Of a stretch of DNA of 64,000 bases, positions 12,627 through 23,668 are shown one piece after another (position 1 is the first letter of the stretch; each line of letters begins with the position of its first letter). A model generated the notes under the pieces. The model worked only from the letters and a program-made list of their open reading frames with translations. It ran no database searches and was not told where the DNA came from. Source of the stretch: Rhynochetos jubatus. Taxonomy: Eukaryota > Chordata > Aves > Eurypygiformes > Rhynochetidae. The position numbers and the translations under genes were made by a program. Location of the stretch: positions 7,921,420 to 7,985,419 of the forward strand of contig CM050673.1 of NCBI GenBank assembly GCA_027574665.1. Reading direction: 5' to 3'.

Positions 12627-14016
12627 ATGCTCCTCGGGGTGCGGCTCCGCTGCTGCCTCCTCCTTCCTCTGCTCCCGTGGGGTAAGGACCGCTGGGACTC
12701 ACAGCCTCTGGGGCTGCTCCCACGGAGTCCAGGGCCTGTTTCTCCCTTCTGTCCCGTCGTGTCCCGGTCGCAAAGGAGCCCCCTGTTCCCCTCCCCTTGA
12801 CCCGAGCTCAGCTCGGCCTGGGAGGAGGAGGGGGTCCCGGTGTGCTGGGACCACCCCACTCGTGCCCCAAAGCTGGCCGGGTGCTGGGGCTGTCCAGGGC
12901 TGTGCAACTCTGGCACCCTGCGTCTCCTTGCTGCAGGGCATGGGGACACCGAGTACGGGGACAGCGAGGACGAAGGTAAGACCCTGGTGCCATGGTCCTG
13001 GCACAGCTCTGGCCCCGGTGATGCTGCTGCCGCAGGCTCAGCTGCTGGCAGAGGCAGTGTCCGTGCTCCGGGGGTTGGAGGCCAGCCCTCGCACTGTCCC
13101 GTGGGTGCTGCCAGAGCCGACGGCGCTGTCCTTCCAGGTCACTACCAGTACCTGGATGAGGACGGTGAGTAGAGCTGTCCTGCAATCCTCCCTATCCCCC
13201 CACGACCTCAGTGGGCTCCGTGCAGGAGCCCCGGTCCGGGGGTGGTTGAGCCCATGGCACCCCCGCGGCCACAGGCAGCCCCAGCGTGGGACGCCGGGGT
13301 GGCGTATGGTAATCTCATGTGGCAATCAGGGCGCCTGTCCCACGCCGGGCAGAGCTGGGGGCGTTCCCCAGGGCTGTCCCCAAACACCCGGGGCCAGGTT
13401 GGCATCCCTGGGTCAGGCTGGTGCTCCGCAGGGCTGCTGGAGGTGCTGGGGGGGGCAGCCCGCTGCCAGGACACCTACGCCGACTGGATCTCCCTCTACT
13501 GCTGGGCCCCCTTCCACGCCACCCTCATGGCCACCCCCGAGGGCAGCCGCTGCCACTGGGACCGGATCAGCAGGTGGGTCGGCGTCAGCGGTGCCGAATG
13601 CACGCTCGGAGCGGGACCTTGGCGGGGCTGCCGCGGTGGCCGTGTCCCCTCCTGGCCTTACGTCACTCCCACGCAGCACCTATGGCGAGCTCTCCAGCTG
13701 CACCCAGCTGCTGGCCCAGCTGCTCTCCTGCCCCTGGCCCAGCGCCGTCCTCGACGCCTTCTTCCTGCAGGTCCATGCGGAATACTTCAGCAACTGCACA
13801 GAGGCCGGCCCCCCCAGGCTGGGCAGGCTGCCCCCCGGGCTGGCTGTGGCTGTGGCCGTGGGGCTCAGCTGCCTTGTGCCCCTCGCAGCCGCCCTCACGC
13901 TCAGCAGAGCCCAGAAGGGGGCTCAAAGCCCAGCGGGCAGCTGCCCACCCCCTGCCTGCCCCTGCGCCTGCGAGGGGCCGGCAGCAGCCCCCTTCCCTTC
14001 CAGCCCCGGGAACTAA
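12627..14016 (+). CDS. RAMP-family protein, RAMP1-like, tandem neighbour of RAMP2
   Basis: Five exons: 12627-12681, 12937-12975, 13138-13164, 13432-13573, 13677-14016 (TAA). All junctions are GT-AG and in phase, giving 200 aa. The protein starts with a leucine-rich signal peptide (about 1-19). An acidic/tyrosine-rich linker encoded by two micro-exons follows (EYGDSEDEG, HYQYLDEDG). Then comes a RAMP ectodomain with six cysteines in contexts RCQD, LYCW, SRCHWDRIS, SSCTQ, LSCPWP and SNCT. I align these one-to-one with the six ectodomain cysteines of RAMP1. FFLQVHAEYFSNCT resembles the RAMP1 helix-3 end, with one N-glycosylation sequon (NCT). One transmembrane segment (LAVAVAVGLSCLVPLAAALTL) precedes an unusual Pro/Cys-rich cytosolic tail. 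RAMPs escort and re-specify class B GPCRs (CALCRL, CALCR); that role here is by family only. It is not RAMP2, which follows at 15451. It could be a RAMP1 duplicate or an old paralogue lost in mammals. Confidence 0.85.
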
Positions 14017-15450
14017 CGGGTGGGCTGAGGGTGAGGGGCTCAGGGCAGCTCTGGGATGGGGGTCAGAGAATCCCTGGGGATGGAGCAGGTACTGGGGGAG
14101 GCTGGTCCTGGGGGCTCCAGACGCCTGCATCTGCCCAGGGGGAGGAGAGCTGGGCACCAGGGTCCTGACCCTGCTTGGGCTGAGCCCCTTCCTCAGCATC
14201 CCGGGGTGGGGGCTGGCAGGGAGCGCCGGGGATGCCAGGCTTGGGCGGGGGATCCGTGGGTCTTGGCTGGCAGCCACCATCCTGTCCCTGCCCGTCCCCT
14301 CCGGACGCCCCAGGAGGGGGACAGCCGGCCTGGCCCCGGAGCTGCGCTGAGATCATTGGGTGTCTCCCTGGCAGAGGCTCCGGTGGCTCCGACAAAGAGC
14401 AGGACCAGGGGCTCCGGCCCTGCGGCCCCCGGAGCGCCAGGGCCTGATGGCTTCCAGATGTGGCCGCTCACCCGCGGAGGGTCCCACGGTGTCCCGGAGC
14501 GGTGGCTGCCGTGACCTGGGCAGGGTCGGCTGGTTCTGCCGGCACAGGGAGCGTCCCCCCGAGCCGCGGTCCATCGCGCCCCAGTTCATGCTCGGTGCGT
14601 CCGTGGGTGGGCTGTTAAAGGGCAAGCGTCGGGCTCGCACTCTGCCCCGGGCCAGAGGTGAAACGAGCTCGCCCAGCCTCAGCCTGGTCCTCGGGTGGGA
14701 ACACCACAGACAGGCGGGGCTGGAGTCGTCCTTGGCCAGGGGGCTGCGGGCCTGGAGCGGGGGGCTCTGGCAGAAACGGGCGTGGGGCTGGGCGGTACGG
14801 GAGGAAGCCGTCGCGGCCGAGGACTGGCAACGTCGGCCGAGTGTCTGCCCTTCGCCGCTGCCTGCGCACGTCAGCCTCGCACCGCGGGCACGCCGCACCA
14901 TCGCCCTTTCCCCCAGCTGCGGGCAGGGGCTGCGGCTGCCCCGGCAGTGCCGGCCACGGGGCAGGTGCCCGGCTGAGCCAGAAGCCACCGTGTCAGGGCC
15001 GTGGGTCGCCCCCGCCACCCCCGCGCCCAGGCGGCAGCGCCTGTGCGGGGACGTTACGCTTCCCCGTCCACTCCCCCCGGCTGCCGGGCTGCCTGCCCTC
15101 CACGCAGGAGACGAGGGATTTCACAACCCAGCCCAGACAGGATTAAAGAGAAATACACAAGTAAACAAATAGAGGCCTCGTAAAACTGGACGTGCTGCGT
15201 GGGGAGCGGAGCCTCCGGGCCGGCGGGTGAGGCGCGGGCTGCCCGGGCTCCGGGGCGCGGGAGCGATGCCCGCAGGGGCCGGCACCGCGCGGCGGGGTCC
15301 CGCCGGGAGAGCGGCTGCGGAGCGTCGCTGAGCGATCTCATTTTTCACACGTCTCCTGTAGTCAAGCTGCCCCTGTCAGAGGAAAGGAGTTGCTTCCTGT
15401 TATTTCCATTGAAATCCTTGTCCGGCCCTGGGCCCGCCGGCTCTTGCAGG
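14017..15450. other. Spacer between the two RAMP genes
   Basis: GC-rich spacer. I see no coding exon and no recognised repeat. An ATTAAA at 15142-15147 (plus) could be a distant poly(A) signal for the RAMP-like gene, but it is 1.1 kb after the stop and there is no further support. Confidence 0.4.
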
Positions 15451-17716
15451 ATGGCACCGCGCACGCAGCCGGGCTCCGGCCGCCTCTCCCAGGGGCTCCT
15501 GCTGCTCTGGGGTAAGTGCGCGGGGGGCAGCCCCGGGGCCCGGGCTGCCGGCGACGGGAGGCTCCACGCCTCGTGCTGCCCCGCATGCGGCTGCCCTCCC
15601 ACGCGTGGGGCCCCGGGGCCGGGGTCTTGGCTCAGCCTGGCCGCCTGCCCACCCCGGCACGGGGCTGGCCTGGCAGCACGGAGGGCGGTTGGGATGGCTG
15701 TTGCCAGCGTGGGCAGGGCCCGGTGACGGGCAGGCACCGGGTGCTGCGGGGCATCTCCCACCACGCTGAGCCCCATCTTTTGGCAAACGACCCACGGAAC
15801 GGCTGGGGAGCCTGGCGAAGCCCCAGGCTGGGGCAGAGAGGGGCTGGATGGGGGCATCAGGGATGGGGATGGGACGGGCATTGCTGCAGCCACTGTGCCA
15901 GCCTGGGAGCACCAGCGCCTGGCTGTGCTGCAGCTCTGCTGCAGTGGCCCACCGGGCTGGCTCACCGCGCACCGGCATCGCTGCCCCATGCTGCGGGCCC
16001 TCAGCAGAGGGTGGAAGACGGAGGGGGCGGTTGGAGGAGGCACATGCCCCACAACCATGGCGGGCTGTGCTGGGTGTGGGGCAGGGTGGGTGGGGGGGCT
16101 GTCAGGCAGTGCTGCGGTCAGCGCTTCCTCTTCCTGCTCCAGCCCTGTCCGGCTGCAACGCAGCTGCTCTGGGCGACGGGGCGGCCCTCACATGGGTGGG
16201 GGGCATAGTGAGCCCCCATGCTGTGACCCATGGCCTAGGGCCCACAGGTCCCGGTCAGCCTGCCAAGCCCTTGGGCAGCTGCCCACAGCCTGGCTGGCCC
16301 CCTCCCCACAACCCCTGCCCGTACGGGGGTGGACCCCAGCGTGTTCCGGGCTCCAGGTAGCACAGATCCCCACGCCCTGACCTCCGGCTCCAGCAGCCCC
16401 CATGGAACACCCGAAACCCCTTCCCTGTTGCAGACCCCAGCCCCTGCCGGGGCTGCTTCCATGCACAGGGCCATGCCAGCACTGTGCCCTGCTGACCCTG
16501 TACCCTCCCCTCCACAGCACTCCTGGGGACCGAGCTCTGCCACGTGGCTGACGAGGTGGAAGGCTTCGGCTGCAATGCCAAGACGAGCCCGCCCGGGGCC
16601 ATGGTCAACGGGACGGCCCAGCTCTTGGGTGAGTGCTGGGGTTCGGCCAGGGCCGGGGGCGCCGCGGGACTGCCACTGCTGTGGCCGGGGTTGGCTCTAC
16701 GCCGTGGGGTGACTCCTGCCGTCCCCTGGCTGCGGTGGGGGCAGCCGGCAGCAGCCTGCCCTCCTGCTGTGCTCCTGGGGAGTGCCCCGGGGCTGCTGCG
16801 GGGCCCGCCGGACCCCCAACGTGCTGCCACCCTCCCTGCTGGCCGGACACGGGTGGGGGTGCCGGGCGTTAGCCGTGGGCAGGGCTGGGCTCTGGCAGGG
16901 GGTGCCCGCTCAGCGCCTTTCCCTGCAGAGGAGACGTACGCCAACATCACGCAGAGGTGCTGGAAGGAGTTTGTGAACCTGATGAGGAACGTGACGGCGT
17001 CGGAGCTGTGCGAGTGGAGAGTCATCAGCTGGTACGGGGCAGCCGGGGAGCCCTCCCAGGCAGCGCTGCAGGGCACGGGGGGGCAGGGGCTCTGACCGGC
17101 TCTGGGGACGTCCCCGTGGGGACCCTCAGGTGGGAGCATTGCCTGTGGCCCCTCTGTCCCCATGGCCACACGGGTTGAGCAGCTCCAGAAACAGCGGGAG
17201 GCGTTTGCTGGGGGCAGAGTGCCCCGGGCTGTGCCGACAGGCCACCAGCTCCCGCCCCAAGGGGTCACTTTCCCCTCCGGCCGCTCCGGCCGCTCCGGCC
17301 TGCGTGGGGCCGGCTGGTGCAGGCAGTGGGGCACACGGCAAGCCCCGGGTGGTCCAGAGGGGTGCTGATGGGTCGGGGGGGGTTGCCCAGGGTCCGTGCC
17401 TGCGGCGCCCGCAGCCAGCCCTCGCCCATCCCAGCACGTCGCCGGTCTCCCCCCCCCCAGGCCCTACAGCTTGCTGCAGCAGTGCCTGGAGGGGGCGGCT
17501 GACTACCTGTGCTACGGCTACCCCAACGCGCTGGCGGAGCAGTACATCTTCCAGAGCCACCACCGCTACTTCCACAACTGCTCCCTGGAGCACCCGGTCT
17601 ACTTCGACCCCCCCGAGGACGTGCTGCTGGCCATGATCATCGCCCCCATCTGCCTCATCCCCTTCCTGGTCACCCTGGTCATCTGGCGCAGCAAGGACGG
17701 CAAGGCCCAGCCCTAG
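15451..17716 (+). CDS. RAMP2: RAMP2, receptor activity-modifying protein 2
   Basis: Four exons: 15451-15511, 16518-16628, 16929-17031, 17461-17716 (TAG). All are GT-AG, with the joined frame 176 aa. It is a single-pass type I membrane protein that partners CALCRL to form the adrenomedullin (AM1) receptor and traffics it to the plasma membrane. The diagnostic part is the C-terminal block DPPEDVLLAMIIAPICLIPF followed by WRSKDGKAQP, almost the mammalian RAMP2 transmembrane segment and tail. The ectodomain has ELCEWRVISWPYS, QQCLEGAADYLCYGYPNALAEQ and FHNCSLE, plus four sequons (NGT, NIT, NVT, NCS). It has more ectodomain cysteines (seven) than the four of mammalian RAMP2. Its neighbours (VPS25 downstream, EZH1 further upstream) match the human RAMP2 locus. 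Confidence 0.95.
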
Positions 17717-17904
17717 CGCCGCGGCCCCCCGGGACCCCGCGGTGGGCAGGACGCGGGCAGGACACGGGCGACGGCTCTGCGGTTCCACTTCCCGCCCCGC
17801 CACGGGCTGCGGGGCCCCCGGGGGGGGCTCCCGGGGTTACTGGCACACGCTGCCCGGGTGGCTGGATCCCCCTTGCCGCTCCACCGCCCACCCCGCGGAG
17901 GGGG

Positions 17905-17910
17905 ATTAAA
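17905..17910 (+). terminator. RAMP2: RAMP2 poly(A) signal (ATTAAA)
   Basis: ATTAAA lies 189 bp after the RAMP2 stop and is followed by a CT-rich stretch. The variant hexamer and spacing are plausible for 3' end formation. Confidence 0.6.
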
Positions 17911-18019
17911 CGCTTCTTCTTCTTCTTCCCCCACGCGTGGTGCTGGTTCTTCCGCCGCTCGATCCCCGCCGCCTGCGCCGCCGCGGGGAACGCACCGGGC
18001 ACCGGGCAGAGGCCGAGCC

Positions 18020-18241
18020 CGGCCGCCGCCGTCCAGGCGGGGCGGGGCGTAGCGAGGGTGTGGCCTCATTGGTGCGGAGCGACACGGGGGCGTGGCCATA
18101 GGGCTAAGAGGCGGGGCTACGAGGAGAGGGCGGGGCCACGCGGGGGCGGGACAGCGTAGGGGCGGGCGCCGCGGGGCGGGCCGGAAGCGGGCCGGGGCGG
18201 GCCGGAAGGCGGCGGCGGCGGCGGCGGTTCCGGTGGCGGCG
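18020..18241 (+). promoter_or_regulatory. VPS25: VPS25 promoter CpG island with ETS-type sites
   Basis: GC-rich, TATA-less sequence with repeated GGGGCGGG boxes. Two CCGGAAG ETS-family cores (near 18181 and 18202) lie within about 60 bp of the ATG, followed by a short GGC repeat. This is a typical housekeeping promoter. Factor identity is inferred from motif shape only. Confidence 0.6.
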
Positions 18242-20416
18242 ATGAGCTTCGCGTGGCCCTGGCAGTACAGCTTCCCGCCCTTCTTCACGTGAGCGCGGGA
18301 TGGGGCCGGGAGCGGGGGAAGCGGGGCGGAGCGGGGGGGGGAGGGGGGGGCGGGCGGCCTGGGGGAGCGGGTTAGGCCGGGCCGGGGGGGGGTTCCGGTG
18401 CCCCCGCGGAGCCCCCCCGGAGCCCCTCCGGAGCCCCCCCGGCCCGGGCGCTGAGCGGAGCCCCGCAGGCTGCAGCCCAACGGCGAGACGCGGCAGAAGC
18501 AGCTCTCGGCCTGGTGCGCGCTGGCGCTCGCCTACAGCCAGCGGCACCGGCTGCCCGCCATGACGGTGCGGGAGGCCCAGGACAGCCCGCTCTTCGCCAA
18601 CCACCGCCTGCAGCGTATCCTTTGGGGCCCGGTGCCCCCCGCGGCCCTGCCTTCCGCCCCCCGCCCCCCACCCTGCCCGGTCGGTGAGCGCCTCCTTAAC
18701 CCCCCGGCCCAGGGAAGCTGCCGCTGGAGTCCATCCAGGTGGTGCTGGAGGAGCTCCGCAAGAACGGTGGGTGCCAGCCGTCCGTGCGTCCCGCCTGCGG
18801 CCGCTGCCCGGCCCGTCGCTCGCGGGCAGGCCCCGGCCCGCTGCCGGCAGCCAGACCCCGGGGTCGCCGGGCCCCGCCGTGGGGATGGGCCGTGCCTGCA
18901 AGACCCCGCGGCTCGCCCGCCTGGGAGCCGTACCGCCGCGGTTCCAGGGGTGGGCTGAGCTGCGGGAGGGAGACGGGGCTGGGAGGAGAAATTGATTCGG
19001 GCACCCGTAGGGATGTTTAGGGAGCTGGTGGTCACACGGGGGGGGGAGGGCAGTACCCCAGGGGGTACCAGTGGGTGTAATGTCCTGCGCGCAACCCGCG
19101 GGTTGACCTGTGCTCTGATTCAATACCTCTTCCTCCCTTGATTTTAGGGAACCTGGAGTGGTTGGACAAGAACAAAACCAGTTTTCTGATCATGTGGAGG
19201 AGACCAGAAGAATGGGGAAAGCTCATCTACCAGTGGGTGAGAGCGTAGAAGCTGCCTGCCCCACAGCCCAGGCTCTCTGTGTGCGGGAGGACGGGTGGTA
19301 TCGGCTGCGGCTTGTGAAAAAGACCACGGCAATGTTTTTCTCCTCCTTCCTCGCTGCTTTTACCTTTCTTCTTCCGTTCCTCTCCGTCGCAGAGACGTTA
19401 ACAGCCTTTCACTTGCCGCAAGGTGCGGTGTGAGGGGCGGATGCGCAGCCGTCCGCTCCCGCCGCGGTTGTAGCGAGGGCAGAGCCGCCCCGCCGCGTTG
19501 CCTTCGCGTGGCGCGAGTCCTTACGCGAAACACGCGGGCAGGAAGAGCGGGGAAAGGGACCGTCTTGGTTTCCGTAGGCGCTTTCCCTTTGACTCTCCAG
19601 CGCCCTGGAGTGTTTCCAGGGTGTCCTTGCCCATCGAGTGCTGTCCGTGTTGCGTTTCGCTTGCGCTGGCGCGTACGAGAGACGGTGCTGGGGGCGTTCA
19701 ATCACACGGACGAGCCTTGCTCTGTTGCTTTTGCGTTTCCAGGTGTCAAAGAACGGCCTGACCAACTCCGTGTTCACGCTGTACGAGTTAGCCAGCGGGG
19801 ACGATACAGAGAACGAAGGTAACGTTGTGTTAGTCCTGGGGCAGGTTTTCCGAGCGCGCTTGAGCTGAGCACGTGAACGGTAGTAGATCCTTTACAGCTG
19901 CTCCCAGGAGCTGACCCCGGTGCCCACTGCAGCTTCGCGTGAACATCTCCCTTTGTTGTCACTGTTTGCATTTGAAACCCGCCCCTGCCCCGGCCCTTTA
20001 TCTGGCGGGAGGCGTGGGGTGTTTGGGTTTACACCTAGCTCCTGTGCTGCCTTGAGACCGCTGTGACTCATTCCCTGCTGTCTGTTGACCTTCAGGCTTT
20101 GTTCCTGACGTGCCAAAGTAGCGATGAGTCTGTCGGTGTGCCCGTCGCTCTGGATTTGCCGTAGCGGTACGGCGCTGGAGTCCGAAGGGCGCCCTTCGGA
20201 GCCCTCTGCTTCGCTGCCCTCGGTCCCTGGGCTTTAAGCCTGTTTGTTTCCTGATGCGATTTGGGTTTTTCTCCTGTTGATGGGGATCTCCTTCCTTCCC
20301 TAGAGTTCCACGGCTTGGATGAGATGATGCTGCTCCGTGCCCTGCAAGCCTTGCAGCAGGAGCACAAGGCTGAGATTATCACGCTGGACGATGGCCGAGG
20401 GGTCAAGTTCTTCTGA
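18242..20416 (+). CDS. VPS25: VPS25, ESCRT-II subunit
   Basis: Six exons: 18242-18288, 18469-18614, 18713-18766, 19148-19236, 19743-19818, 20304-20416 (TGA). All junctions are GT-AG and in phase, giving 174 aa (human 176). VPS25 is the doubled subunit of ESCRT-II, which sorts ubiquitinated cargo into multivesicular endosomes and recruits VPS20/CHMP6. The N-terminus MSFAWPWQYSFPPFFT carries the PPFF-type motif that docks VPS22/VPS36. It is followed by the two winged-helix domains (LEELRKNGNLEWLDKNK; FLIMWRRPEEWGKLIYQW; ALQALQQEHKAEII). It ends DDGRGVKFF, as in the family. The first ATG after the CpG-rich leader was chosen because the residues that follow match the family. Confidence 0.97.
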
Positions 20417-20915
20417 CAGGAGCCCCCTCCCCGCACCCCGGACGCTGAAGCGGTTCTCACTGCGAAGGTTCGTTCTCCCGGCCTGGTTTTGAGCTGTGAC
20501 TGCAAGCAGCTGCTCACTGGGGATTTCCTGGGCCGAGGAGACTTCCAAAGACACAACTTCTTAGGAATATCCAGACATCCTCTCTCTTTTCTCCCCGTTG
20601 GTTGTTTGAGTGGCTGAAGCTGCTCTGGGCAGTTCTGGGAAGGGACCACCCAGAAGCGAAATAGTGGGGCTGCTCCCATTGCTGATTCCCATTCCCGTAA
20701 AGGCCACGGAGCGGTCGCTTGGCCTCGAAGGGCCCCTTCTTCCGCCCTACAACCGCGCTCTCGGGCTCTGCGGCCCCCGCTGCGTTGCCCAGCGGGGTGA
20801 GAGCAAGCGCAAGGGACTCGCTGTGGAAAACCTCGACGGCAGAATGACGCCTGCTTGCGGCAAAACAGGCTGTGCAGCGGGGTGGGGGCGGGTGCCACGG
20901 GATTAATTTGGAGTA

Positions 20916-20921
20916 ATTAAA
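20916..20921 (+). terminator. VPS25: VPS25 poly(A) signal (ATTAAA)
   Basis: ATTAAA in a locally AT-rich patch 500 bp after the VPS25 stop. No earlier AATAAA was seen. Confidence 0.55.
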
Positions 20922-23668
20922 ATGAGATGTATTTATAGAGCAGCCTGGCTGTTTTCCTCCGTCCCTGCTTTTCCATCAGAAGCAAAACGGAGCAGCGTAC
21001 CGGATTCTCGCCCTCCAGCCGCGTTTCCTTACTGCACCAGATGAGCCCGGCAGTCTGTGGGGAGAGGGGGGGGCCCTGCTGAGCCCCCCGCCCACGTGGG
21101 GAGCAGGCAGCACAGGTGGTGTTTCCACACAACAGCGTTTTCAGGGCAGCGTTTCCTCCACTCAGCAGGATGTGCCGGCTTGGTCCAGGCACGCTGCTCC
21201 GGCGCTGCGGCTGGAGGCTGGTGACCCGGGCTCCTCGCCGTGCCGGTGACGTCGCTGCTGCGGAGAAATTCCCATGTGCCGGCGCTTCTCTGCTGGAGAA
21301 AGGCGCTGGTGGCGTTCCCGAGTCACTGGCGCTGGGCTGATGTGGGCTCCGGTCCTTTCTGGAGACCGTCATCCCTGCGAGCGCTGAGGTGCCGCTGGGA
21401 TGGTGTGGCCACGGTGAGCGTGCCAGCCGGCCCTGCAGCAGCCTGGGCCGAGCTGTGAGGTTTGGGGACGTGGTGGCCCTCGGGGGTGGACACGCTGGGG
21501 ACTCAGAGAGCCGCCTTGGTGTGCGCTGCGGCGGCTGAGCCAGCCCAGCTCCCCGCAGCTGCTGCCAGCCACGACTGCGGCCGCCAAGGCCGGTGCGGGC
21601 TGTGCCGTGCCGGGAGCGCTGCGGCGCGTCCTGGCAGGGGCAGCACGCGTGGCCCTGCAGCTGGCCCAGGCTCTGCTCAGCCAGGGGCTCGCTGGTTGGA
21701 CGGGGATCCTCCCTCCGTGTTCGCAGCCAGGAGAGTGTCCCTGTAGGAGTTGCCCAGGGCAGGTGTGTGCCCCGGGCTAGTTCTGATGCCCGAGATACGC
21801 CTCTTCCCTCTCTCTGCTGTGCCCTCCCTCTTGCTGCGGCCGTCTGCGCCCGGAGGCGTCCGCGTGTGATCCTGAGCAACGAGCCTTCCGCAGCCAGGCC
21901 CGGGGTGTTTGTGTTCCTTGCCCTCCGCGCTGCGTTCCAAGTAACCTGCCTGTCCTTGAGCAAGCCTGTGCTCCTAATGGAATTTGCTCCCTTCTTAGGA
22001 AACGGCTGATGTGACATCAGATAAGCCTAAACCCAGCCTGTTTCTTTCCAAGGCGCTCCTGGCAGCGATTCACTGCTCTCCTTCGGCTTCCTACTCGGTT
22101 GTGTACTTAGGGAGAGGAGGAAGAACGTGTCCCCCCGTTCCAGAACGAACATGGTGTAAAATTCCGGTTTCCGCACCCCTGGGACGGTTACAAAAGGTCA
22201 CACCCAGCTTGTCCTCGTGGGACTGACTCCCTGTGCGCGGCAGCGAGGTGCTTGTGGCTCTGCCGGTGATTGCCGGGCCCTGGGACGGGTCCCGGGCTGG
22301 AGGAGCCGCTGGTGCTGCCGCCCTGGAGGGACCCGAGCGTTCCCTCTGCGGGGGACGGGGGCAGGTTGTGGCTTGCGGTGCCGTCGGCTCCTGCCGGCCG
22401 GTAAAACGGAGCCAAGGGGCTCTCCAGGGAAGGGGCCGTGTCGGGGGGGCTGGCTGTGTCTGGCCGGAGCGATTAGGGCTCGCTGGCCAGGGCGAGGTGG
22501 ACCTCGGGGGCTGGTGCAGAGATAAGGCGCTATCAGACCCTGTACACTTGGATCCTGCTGCTCAGGGAAGGAAAAACACCGAGAGATTTTTCATGTGGCT
22601 GGTTCGGAGCAAGAGTTTCAGTTCGATAAATGTGGATGTTGGGATGAACGTGGACACGGGCTACGTCTGAGGGTTCCTCAGCCCAGGGTTCGTTCCCTGC
22701 CTGGGGTTAAACCCGCGACTGAGGGTTGGGTGACATCTCCTCCTGAACGTGGGGTGAGGAGGGACACGGCAGGAGGGGGCTGGGAGCTCCCGTGGGTGCT
22801 GAAGCCAGCCACAAAACACCCCCCGGGTTGCTGCGGAGCCCCTCCTCTGCGCTGACCCTTCCTGGATGGACACCCCATCCCGCACAACCCCCTCTGCAGG
22901 GAACACCTGCATTCAGGCTGTCCTGGCCCCTCCTGATCCTGCCCCGGGGTCGGCAGGACAATTCCTGGCAGGGCTGAGCAGGGCTTTGATTTCTCATCTA
23001 ATCCCGAGGAGGGCGATTACACCGTCCCCGTTCTCTTCCTGGCAGCCAAACGCCAGCGGGAAGCGGGTGACGTCGCGATTGCGGCGGCTCCTCAAAGCGA
23101 AGGGCTGGCACCTGCAGCCCAGAAATGTCCCCCTGATAACGGCGGGGAGCTGCGGGCACGCCGGGCGCTGCCGTGGGCGGCTTCCTGCGGAGCAGGAACC
23201 CTCTGCTTTTGGGCTGAGCTGGCTCCAGCTTGGTGTCCTGGGCCAGGACAGGAGGGGACCCGCACCCCTGCCCAAGCTGCCTCCGCCCTGCCAAGCTGGT
23301 GGGGTGGGATGGCATTTGGGGGTGCAGTCAGGGAACTGCTCGGGAGTTCAGTGGGGAGGCCAGCGGTCAGAGACAAACTTCACCCCCGATTTCCTCCCCC
23401 GTCTGCAGGGGCCTCACCGGGACACTCCTCTGCTCCTCCGGGATCTTCCGAGGCATCTCGTTTCACGATTGAAATACTTGATAAGGGGACACGAGCCTAC
23501 CAGAGCCCAAGCCAAGATCCCTGTCTGGCTCCGAGTCTCCCACGGAAGAGCTGGGGCTCCTGCCAGCCTGGGCCGTGTCCCTGGGCACTGCAGGGCCCCT
23601 GCCAGGGAGGGGGCGGCCACAGAGCCGGCCTGCAGGGGCTTGGGCAGCATTTTGGCTGGCTGGGACCC
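20922..23668. other. Intergenic, VPS25 to minisatellite
   Basis: No exon with recognisable similarity and no clear mobile element were seen on either strand. The open frames here lack splice context and similarity. Confidence 0.5.
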
